Positions 1 through 9,200 of a stretch of 64,000 nt of DNA are shown one piece after another. The translations under genes and the position numbers were made by a program. The DNA comes from Oxytricha trifallax (Eukaryota > Ciliophora > Spirotrichea > Sporadotrichida > Oxytrichidae), in NCBI GenBank assembly GCA_000711775.1, contig ARYC01000622.1, positions 59,929 through 123,928 of the forward strand. The letters are read 5' to 3'. Under the pieces are notes generated by a model that saw only the letters and a list, made by a program, of their open reading frames with translations, had not been told where the DNA came from and searched no databases. How positions within the stretch are numbered: position 1 is the stretch's first letter; each line of letters starts with the position of its first letter.

Positions 1-449
1 TCTTAGTATCATTTTATCCTAAGGCTCCTTCTATGGCAAAATGAGCTACGGTTGATAATTAAGTTGAATGAGCTGGGAATAGAAAGTCCGTTTTATAAAG
101 TAAAAAATGAATTATTATTTTGAGAATAAAAAAATTGTCAGATTGTCTTGCTGAATGGCAAATGCTTGTTCACTTTTTCATTCAAATAATATGCCATATT
201 AACTCCTAAACTTAAAGGCATGGATGGACCACCATCTGTGGTTTTTATCTACAACAAATCCTGGTCTTATAATTGTTGGCTTTAGCATAAAACATTCGTC
301 ACTATGCTTCCAGCTTTGAAGACATGTAAGCGTCTAGAAAAGGTTGAGCTTTCTCAGATGAAATCATAACGAAATTTCTGGCTTTATTTTGCTTGAATGC
401 CCAATCTTACAATTCACCTGCCATATTGATACCAGTGTCTCTGTTCATT
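1..449 (-). pseudogene. Degenerate copy of NAD(P)-binding epimerase-like gene (3' part)
   Basis: Minus-strand sequence clearly homologous over its whole length to the intact gene at 28561-29435, by eye about 90% identical. Residues around the NRDT and MAGELQ stretch and the SSEKA active-region segment are recognisable. It is broken relative to that copy: about 14 nt are missing near 300, about 4 nt are inserted near 222, and the IES pointer TATT of the intact gene is displaced near 90-130. Homology stops exactly where TBE-A begins (449/450), and sequence beyond the transposon does not resume the gene. The left end runs out of the window. It may be a dead paralogue or a rearranged fragment; a functional scrambled piece is less likely given the indels. 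Confidence 0.75.
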
Positions 450-587
450 CAAAACCCCAAAACCCTTTCAGTAGTTTGATTGAGTTTTTGATTAATAAAA
501 GTAGACTATTAGTGTATACTTTATTAGGGTTTTAGTTGGATTTATGTAGGGGTTTAATGTTTAAAAATTAGTATTTTAAGTGTGTAT

Positions 588-1643
588 ATGAGAGGTTTTG
601 GGGTCAGTTTATGACAGTGACTATATAGATTTATTGTTTAAATTGCGATATGGATGTGATGAATATAGTGAATAACTCAAGCCTGTTCTGAATTATACGT
701 CTATAGCAAGTCTTCTCCATAAATCTCCAGCAACTGTGAGGTCTCACTATCTATTAGCATTGAATTTAAAGAGATAGAACCTTAATTATAAGCCTAAGAG
801 ACCCTTAAAATTTTAGCAGCATCATATTGATTATCTTATTAATGATAAGACTCTTAAATACTGGGCTCACTTCTCTCTAGCCTAGAGGGCTGTGATGTTT
901 CATCGCCAATTTCCTGAGCTTCACATATCTGCTTAATCGATAGCTAACATATATAAAAAGAACGGAATATCTTACAAGACAGTCAATCGCATTAAGAGAG
1001 TGATTGACTTTAATGTTCCATTTTATAAGGATAATTTAAATTATATATTTGATTAAATGCAAAGGGCTTAAGAGCATAATATAAAGTTCATACACGCTGA
1101 TGAGGCAGTATTCACTTTTAATACCTTCATATCAAGGTCTTGGTATAAGAGGTACAGCAACATTGAAGTATATGATTAAAAGGTTTAGGTTTAAACTCAT
1201 GCAATACTTAATGAAATAAGCGAAGATAATGGTCTCGAGACTTATGTTATCCATCCTCGCTCAATATAGACCGAATAATTCATTAAGTTCTTGTAATAAC
1301 TCAGAAATAAGTACGCTGACTAAGAGATTATTCTGTTCGTTGATAACTTGTCAGTTCATAAAACTAAAGACTCAAGGAAATAATATGAAAGGCTAAACAT
1401 AACACCTGTATTTGATGTTCCCTACAGCCTTTGGTTCAATGGAATGGAATTGAATTATATTGGGGGTTATTGAAAGGCCATTACAAGAAACTTCTACTAT
1501 ATCACTTGATGCATGATTTGAAGATAGATGCAGTAGATTTTATTAAGAGCGCTGCTAAGAGAGTCAGCGATGATAAAGCTAAAGTATGTGCAAGAGAAGG
1601 GAGATTTTTTGTTTTTAAAAAAGTTTTAGATTTAAGCGAATGA
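588..1643 (+). pseudogene. TBE-A 42-kDa transposase, frameshifted
   Basis: DDE transposase of the IS630/Tc1/mariner superfamily, expected to cut and join element ends in the germline nucleus or help developmental excision. Many in-frame TAA/TAG codons read as Gln. Catalytic motifs: first D in HADEAVFTFN (~1090-1120), second D in LFVDNLSVHK (~1330-1362), and E in FNGIELYWG (~1435-1465). Two lesions against TBE-B: one extra T just after the start ATG (near 596) and a 5-bp duplication GGAAT near 1440 directly before the catalytic Glu. It ends with TGA eight bases from the convergent 22-kDa gene. The copy should not encode active enzyme unless one lesion is a sequencing error. Confidence 0.9.
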
Positions 1644-1649
1644 ATAATT

Positions 1650-2440
1650 TCACATATTAAATTTGCCCGTAGAGGGATTTGGCTTCTCTTTCTTTTCTTC
1701 CTCTTAAGGCTTTCTTGGGCCCATGTTTCTTCTCTTAGTGCCAGCTCCTGCATCTATGTTCATCTCGTCTGGCTTTTAGAAATCTTTGAAGAGTCTCTTA
1801 CTTAATTTATGCATTACTTGATATTTTCTCTCTCTCTTTAATTTGCTGCGCTCTTTCATCAAATGCATAGCAGTGCCAGGTTTTTCTATAAAATTAGAAA
1901 ACTAAGAATACTAGAGATGAATGGATGCTTCTGCAGTTCCAAGAGCCAGGTGTCACTTATTTTAATACCTTGCTTCTCTTTTTCTTCAGGAGAGATGCTA
2001 TAGCGTTTCTTATGAGCTTCTTAAATTACTTCATTTAAGTACTCAGGTTTCAGAGTTCCAAGGACACCAAAGAAGAAGTTTCTCTCTGGCAACTTATTAG
2101 AGAGTTGCAGCTTTGATGGAAGGTAGAGAGCAACATCTGGATCACTCATAGCATCATCATAGAGGTTTGTTACTGAGATTTCAGGGTAGTTAGGTATCTC
2201 GATCATTCTGATTTCATTAGACTTAAAAGCATTTTTCTCCTCACTTAGCAATGCTTTTAAGAATGATATTTTTGTTCCCTCTTGTGTTGGTAAGAACAAT
2301 CCAACTAAGGTTAATAAGTTAGTTATAAGTGAAAACTTACCTTGCTATAATAAGTATCTGTAAAAATCTTCTTTACTTCTGAATTTTCCTATGAAATCTT
2401 GAGATTAAATTCTCTTCATTTCATCATTCATAGATTCCAT
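1650..2440 (-). CDS. TBE-A 22-kDa protein
   Basis: Second TBE gene, of unknown molecular function. Starts at ATG 2440 (MESMNDEMKRI). A 36-nt GT-AG intron occupies 2305-2340, and after it the protein runs VGLFLPTQEGTKISFLKA. A second small intron is suggested near 1885-1910, because frame and family similarity resume with KTWHCYAFDE. The tail is basic then acidic/basic (AGAGTKRRNMGP, then a Glu/Lys run) and ends at TGA 1650-1652. The same first intron, 36 nt long, sits at the same codon in TBE-B and TBE-C. The 3' exon frame is less certain than the first two thirds. Confidence 0.8.
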
Positions 2441-3004
2441 CTTGCTTCCAGTTTCTATAAACGTTTATGAAATTTAAAATTATGGATATCCATTCTGAAC
2501 TTACTAAAATTTTACTACTAACCAGAGCGATCCAACTGGAGGTCAACCTGAATCAGATAAATAAATAAAGATGGAGGAACTTTTTCCAAGTTTCAGAGTT
2601 TGACTTCCATTTTTATCAAACTTTCTCCATTAAATTGCTCCTAATAATAATTAATTTAATTAGGTGGTGCTCCTAATTTATTTAAAACTTAATTAGGAGG
2701 TTAAATTAAAGTTCAAAACCGTATTAGGTGGTGCATTAAAAAAATTAAATTTTAAAACTTCCCCTCCTAAATAAACGAGAACATATGTAGGAGCACCACC
2801 TAAATTCCAAAAACACATTTAGGTAATTTTAATGTATAAATTGGATGAATTAGTATATAAATTATCTCAAAATTTTAGAAATATAAAACTAATGTCTCTC
2901 ACTCTGTTCCCATTAAACCTCTCTAAATCTATGAGGATATGCTCTTGCTTGTGTATAAAGGTAGAATTTAATCAAACTATATAATTATTAATAGTACTTA
3001 TAAA
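2441..3004. promoter_or_regulatory. TBE-A divergent intergenic region with inverted repeats
   Basis: 564 bp between the divergent 22-kDa and zinc-finger/kinase genes, so it should hold both promoters. Between about 2640 and 2830 the motif AGGTGGTGCTCCTAA and its reverse complement occur repeatedly, with shorter AATTAGGAG variants. The same array occurs in TBE-B (~8180-8345). TBE-C has an unrelated repeat in the same place. Confidence 0.6.
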
Positions 3005-4450
3005 ATGAGCGGCAACTTACTAAGAAAAGCGGCATTGCTTGGTATTAGCCAGCAAAAACTTTCTTTCATGAATTAAAAGAAAATTGAGACTTGTGATGCC
3101 TTTACCTAGTATGAACCTGAAATTCTCTAACCTTAGGTCTCAGACTTTGAATAACAATTCAGTTGTTAAATAGAAATGCAGAGCTAAGAAATTCAATGCG
3201 AAGTTCCAATAAAAATGGTTGAAGAAGAGGAAGAGAAAAAAGAAATTAAAGCATTACATTTATGTGAAGAGTGTGAGAAGAACTTCACTTATAAATCTGC
3301 TCTTAAGCGTCATATCTTAGAGTAGCATTCTAACAAGCCAAAGCTCTTTCTTAAGCATGATAAGATAGATGGAAATATTTTTGCCCTTATTGCATTAAGC
3401 AAAAAAAACCATTCAAGGGATTTAAACGTTCGCCTATAAAACCATCATGACAAGAAGTTTGAAGTCATATATCCTGAGACTGGTGAGGTCTTCCTTAAAA
3501 AAGAAAGCCAAGAGACCCTTTAGTATCCTAGGAACAAAGAGTTAAGAAAGAAAATAAGCTTATTAAAGCAGTGAGAAACCATCCAGCTTCTGAGATAGTT
3601 AAAATCACTCTGAAGATACAAGCACTAAAGTTTCCAATTTTAAATGTAATTGACCTTAAAGAATGTAAGGAAAGTTATCTTATACTTGAGGACAAGTTTG
3701 AGAAAAGGTCATAACTAATAAGCAGTTCGCATACAAGATTTATACTTTCAACTACTTTAAATGCGATGACAAGTATCAAATGGAATTTGTCAATGAGTAC
3801 TAAGCTCTTACTAAAGCAAGGGATACAATGCAAATTTATAATTAAGCTCGATGCAATTCTGCTTGCTCAAGATCATGTAGCTTTTCGTCTTCCTCTTATA
3901 TTAAATGACATTAAGAGACTACATTTAAGATTAAAGGATACCAAAGTAGTTACCTCTTATTCTTACAAATGTTTGCAAAGGCATTGAGGAGCTGCACACT
4001 CTTGGATATGTTCATAGAGATTTGAAGCCTGAGAATATAATGCTTGACTTTTCACCTCTCAGAGTAGTAATAATAGATTTCAATAGATCATAGAGAGTTG
4101 AAGCTTCAGGACTTGGCAACGTTTATGGTACTCCTGGATACTTTCCAGAAAGGGAAGACTGGAGAGATGGTGATATTAAGTGGGATGTATGGGCTCTAGC
4201 AGCAGTAATAATAGAGTGCTATATGCACAGAAATGAATACTACAGTTGTAGAAGAGAAAAAGATTCAAAGCAAATAATCCATCAGGATCTAGAGCAAAAT
4301 AAGATAAAAGGTAAAAGTAGAGATATTGCAGAACAAATTATCCTGAAGCCTAACAACATAGCAGAGCATAACATCGACTAAATAATTAGTTGGTTAGGAT
4401 AAATTAGGTTTAGAAAGTTCCTTCATGATGCTAAGGTATAGTTTGAGTGA
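3005..4450 (+). pseudogene. TBE-A 57-kDa zinc-finger/kinase-like protein, frameshifted
   Basis: Third TBE gene. Start MSGNLLRKAALLG. A C2H2 finger (CEECEKNF then KRHILEQH) lies at ~3265-3325. The second half is kinase-like: catalytic-loop motif VHRDLKPENIML (~4010-4045), an IDFNR in place of DFG (~4070-4088), and GTPGYFPE in the activation segment (~4130-4150). The changed DFG may mean a weak or dead kinase. Frame is lost near 3570, and the region of a second finger (intact in TBE-C) is disturbed near 3380-3420. Ends at TGA 4448-4450. Confidence 0.82.
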
Positions 4451-4699
4451 ATAGTAAAAATAAAACCCCTCTAATACACACTACTATACATTACATTTAA
4501 AAATTAAACCCCTACATAAACCCTACTAAAACCCTAACTTAGTATGCACTAATATTCTAATTTTATCAATCAAAAACTCAATCAAACTACTGAAAGGGTT
4601 TTAAGGTTTTGATTTCATTCTTTAAAGCCCAGAAAAATAGTAAACAGATATTTAATGTAATGCTAAAATTCATTAAATTGCATCATTGATGGTTTATCA

Positions 4700-5341
4700 T
4701 GATAGCAATAAAAACTTGAACTCCTTGGGAAATGACGATTCTACCTCACTTCCCATTTGAATTATAGCAGTCAGTATTTGAGAAAAACCAAAAGCAAAGC
4801 TTGAATCTCATGCTATATTTCCAATAAGATATAACCATCCACATACATAGCAGTTCACTGGAGCCCAATAAAAAACACCCCTTTCCTTTAATAAATTTAA
4901 AATTAAAACACTCCCTGCAACTGGATATGCTGAACATATTTCAGATAATGAGAGTCCAACAATCAAGGTAAACAGGCACGATATAATCCAACCCCAAATC
5001 ATATCAGCTGGTCCTCCCGTTTCAAGTCCAAAGTTAATAACCAACGATAGCGAAGAAATCACAGCTACAGATGAAAAGCAAAATGAGAATGACATGAAAG
5101 AGTTGAAACCACGATAAAGTTCCTGCTTGTATCCTATATTTTCAAGCAACATTTCACTCTTATCTGCTCCAAAAAGAGAGGATTGTCCAGTCCTAGCTGA
5201 TCTTGAGACAGTTGCCCTCGAATTCCCAGATCTATGTGAAAACCTATTGTACTATTACTGGTGTGTTCGAGGAATAGGGACGCTAGATCTATTGATCAGC
5301 TTTTCTTTCAGGTCATTTTAATACAAGGAGTTTAGATCCAT
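4700..5341 (-). pseudogene. Amino-acid permease (APC superfamily), N-terminal segment with in-frame TGA
   Basis: Minus strand from ATG 5341. A Ser/Arg-rich cytoplasmic N-terminus is followed by a first membrane span (FMSFSFCFSSVAVISSLSLV), the conserved GGPADMIWGWIIS, a second span and the family hallmark SEICSAYPVAGS. This is the yeast Uga4/GABA-permease type. A 33-bp IES interrupts the hallmark; removing it gives AGSVFYWAPVNCYVCGW, as expected. Continuing in frame, GNIA is followed by TGA (4808-4810), then DSSFAFGFSQILTAIIQMG, which is still permease-like. TGG (Trp) would be usual there, so this looks like a nonsense mutation. Only about the first third of a permease is present. The rest is elsewhere or lost. 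Confidence 0.72.
4872..4904. other. 33-bp IES in permease gene, pointer AAAACAC
   Basis: The 7-bp repeat AAAACAC occurs at 4872-4878 and 4905-4911. Deleting 33 bp joins the permease motif AGSV to FYWAP, matching the family. The length is a multiple of 3, so the uncut germline copy also reads through and adds 11 residues. Confidence 0.75.
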
Positions 5342-6296
5342 TTTTTAAGTATTTTTACTAATATTCAAAAGTTAAATTTTTGAAAACTAAAACTCATTCT
5401 GACAAATGAAATATGGAAAATTGTTAATGTATTTAACTATAAAATAAATATACAAATAAAATAATTTATAAATTATCGAATGCAATTAATTTTCTTGATT
5501 TATAGAATAATCTTGAAATAGTTATATATGTTTTAGAAAATTGTTTCTACCCAATATTTTATCTTGGTTTTGTAGTAATGCTAAGTTCTAAATTTATTAT
5601 TATTTAGTAAGTAAATGATTTAATAAAATTAATCTATTTACATTTTAATTATATAATATAACACTAATAAATATTTTTAACCTATAATATTGAAAAATTT
5701 CACTTTTAGTTATTTCAATTATATCATTTGATTTTATATAATTTTTTAAAAAATAAATCTATTTCCAATAAATATAGCGCTCTCCATTTGAGATTTTGAA
5801 ATTTTTATTAGTGATTATTTTCATAAAGATCTATTAAAAGAATTTGCAATTTCTTCGATTTTATTATTATTATATTATGACAATTTAAAATATTAAAACA
5901 TTCACAATTTAATTGATTGCAAAGGTTTTATGTATACTTTATTTTATAATTCTGTATAAAATATCTTTATCTCTATTAAATTTAATTCAAGTTTTAATGT
6001 TTCTTATTCATGTCTATCAACAAGAGTATTTTTTTACATTAAAATAAAATACTTTTAATATATATCATCAATAAAAAATATTAACAGTTTCATTATAGAT
6101 CTTAGTTGATGAATATATAAATAATTTCGACATATTTAAACTCAAATTATTGTTAAATCTATAATATATATTATTTTATTTGATTTTATACCGATTGGAA
6201 ATTAACTTACAGAAAAAGCTTTTATATTTAATAGCTTACCCCCAAAACCCCTTAATTTAAATATCATGGCCTTAACTAGTAATTATTTATGCTTTA
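5342..6296. other. AT-rich spacer between permease fragment and gene X
   Basis: About 950 bp of roughly 80% AT with no reading frame I would call coding. The only non-random element noticed is a perfect CCCCAAAACCCC at 6240-6251, about 45 bp before the gene X start codon. Confidence 0.55.
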
Positions 6297-9200
6297 ATGT
6301 TTAGAGACTCACTTTAAGACTTCAATAAGAAAAAGAATCACTCAAATTCTTAACAATCCATAATTAAGAATCAAAACCCCAAAACCTTTTCAGTAGTTTG
6401 ATTGAGTTTTTGATCGATAAATGTAGACTATTAGTGCATACTTTATTAGGGTTTAAGTAGGGTTTATGTAGGGGTTTAATGTTTAAATGTATTGTATATT
6501 AGTGTGTATTAGAGGTGCTTTATTTTTACTATTCACTCAAACAATTCTTTTGTATCATGAGGAAACTTTCTAAACTTTATTTCTCCTATCCAGCTTAAAA
6601 TTTAGTCTATTTTATGCTCCGCTCTATGGTTAGGCTTAATGATTATCTACTCAGCCATATCTTTCATTTTACTTTTTATCTTATTCTAGTTTAAATATTG
6701 CTGTATTCTCTGCTTTGAATCTTTCTCTCTTCTACAACTGTAGTATTCATTTCTGTGCATATCGCACTCTATTATTACTGCTGCTAGAGCCCATACATCC
6801 CACTTAATATCACCATCTCTCCAGTCTTCCCTTTCTGGAAAGTATCCAGGAGTACCATAAACGTTGCCAAGTCCTGAAGCTTCAACTCTTTATGATCTAT
6901 TGAAATCAACTATTACTACTCTGAGAAGTGAAAAGTCAAGCATAATATTCTCTGGCTTCAAGTCTCTATGAACATGCCCTAAAGTGTGCAGCTCTTCTAT
7001 GCCTTTGCAAACATTTGTAAGAATAAGGGGTAGCTAATTTGGAATCCTTTAATCTTATATGTAGTCTCTTAAAGTCATTTAATATAGAGGGAGACGAAAA
7101 GCAACATGATCTTGAGCAAGGAGAATTGCATCGAGCTTAATTATAAATCTGCACTGTCTATCCCTTGCTTTAGTAAGAGCTTAGTACTCATTGACAAATT
7201 CCATTTGAAACTTGTCATCTCATTTAAAGTAGTTGAATGGATAAATCTTGTATGCAAACTGCTTATCAGTTATGATCTTTTCTCGAACTTGTCCTCAAGT
7301 ACAAGATAACTTTCCTTGTATTCTTTAAGGTCAATTACATTAAAAATTGGAAGCTTTAGTGCTTGTTTCTTCAGAGTGATTTTAACTATCTCAGAAGCTG
7401 GATGGTTTCTCACTGCTTTAATAAGCTTATTTTCTTTCTTAACTTATTGTTCCTAGGATACTAAAGGGTCTCTTGGCTTTCTTTTTAGAAGGAAGACCTT
7501 AACAGTCTCAGGATGTATGACTTCAAACTTCTTGCCATGATGGTTTTATAGGTGAACTTTTAAATACCTTGAATGTTTATTGCTTATTGCAATAAGGGCA
7601 AAATTATTTTTCATCTATCTTATCAATCTTAAGATAGAGCTTTGGATTGTTAGAATGCTTCTCTAAGATTTGACGCTTAAGAACAGATTTATAAGCGAAG
7701 TTCTTCTCACACTCTTCACATAAACGTAACGTTTTAATTTATTTTTTCTCTTCCTCCTCTTCAACTATTTTTATTGGAACTTCGCATTGAAATTCTTAGC
7801 TCTGCATTTCTATTTAACAACTGAATTGTTATTCAAAGTCTTAGACCTAAGATTAGAAAATTTCAGGTTCATACTAGGTAAAGGCATCACAAGTCTCAAT
7901 TTTCTTTTAATTCATGAAAGAAAGTTTTTGCTGGCTAATACCAAGCAATGCCGCTCATCTTAGTAAGTTGCCGCTCATTTTATAAGTACTATTAATAATT
8001 ATATAAGCTGTTTAAATTCTACCTTTATACACAAGCAAGAGCATATCCTCATAGATTTAGAGAGGTTTAATGGGAACAGAGTGCGAGACATTAGTTTTAT
8101 ATTTTTAACATTAGAGATAATTTATATACTATTCCATCCATTTTATACATTAAAATGCACCTAAATTTGTTTTGTGAAGTTAGGTGGTGCTCCTAAATCT
8201 GTTCTCGTAAATTTAGGAGGGGAAGTTTTAAAATTTAATTTTTTTAATGCACCACCTAATACGGTTTTGAACTATAATTTAACCTCTTAATTAAGTTTTA
8301 AATGAATTAGGAGCACCAACTAATTAAATTTATTATTATTAGGAGCAATTTAATGAAGAAAGTTATAAAAATGGAAGTTAAACTCTGAAAATTGGAGAAA
8401 GTTCCTCCATCTTTATCTATTTATCTGATTCAGGTTGACCTCCAAGTGGGTCTCCCTATTTAGTAGTAAAATTTTAGTAAGTATAGAATGGATATTAATA
8501 ATTTTAAATTTCATTAACATTTGTAGAAACTGGAACCAAGATGGAGTCTATGAATGATGCAATGAAGAGAATTTAATCTCAAGATTTAATAGAAAAATTA
8601 AGAAGCAAAGAAGATTATTACAGATACTTGGTATAGCAAGGTAAGTTATTACTTATAAATAAATTATTAACTATAGTTTGATTGTTTGTTCTTGCCTTCA
8701 CAGGAGGGAACAAAAATATCATTCTTAAAGGCATTGCTAAGTGAAGAGAAAAAAGCTTTTAAGTCTAATGAAATCAGAATGATCGAGATATCTAACTACC
8801 CTGAAATTTCAGTAACAAACCTCTATGATGATGCTATGAGTGATCCAGATGTTGCTCTCTACCTTCCATCAAAGCTGCAACTCTCTAATAAGTTGCCAGA
8901 GAGAAACTTCTTCTTTGGCGTCCTTGGAACTCTGAAATCTGAGTACTTAAATGAAATAATTTAAGATGCTCACAAGAAACGCTAAAGCATCTCTCCTGAA
9001 GAAAAATAGAAGTAAAGAATTAAAATCAGCGACACCTGGCTCTTGGAACTGCAGAAGCATCCATTCATCTCTAGTAAGCTTAGTCTTCTAATTTTATAGA
9101 AATAACTGGCACTGCTATACATTTGATGAAAGAGTGTAGCTAATTAAACAGCGAGAGAAATTCTTAAGTAAAGCATAAATTAAGGAAGAGACTCTTCAAA

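Larger units (their letters stand above)
450..4611 (+). mobile_element. TBE-A, telomere-bearing Tc1-like transposon (4162 bp)
   Basis: Left end begins CAAAACCCCAAAACCC and the right end is its near-complement (GGGTTTTAAGGTTTTG, two bases changed). The subterminal ~100 bp are also inverted repeats. A 3-bp target duplication ATT flanks it (447-449 and 4612-4614), matching the ANT target known for TBEs. Three genes in standard TBE order: transposase on + (588-1643), 22-kDa protein on - (1650-2440), zinc-finger/kinase protein on + (3005-4450). It is closely similar to TBE-B, which lies 1.76 kb away in the opposite orientation. Confidence 0.96.

Noticed and set aside
5127-5321. Plus-strand 64-codon open frame opposite the permease segment
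   Set aside because: It is the antisense shadow of the permease N-terminus, whose minus-strand frame has clear family motifs.
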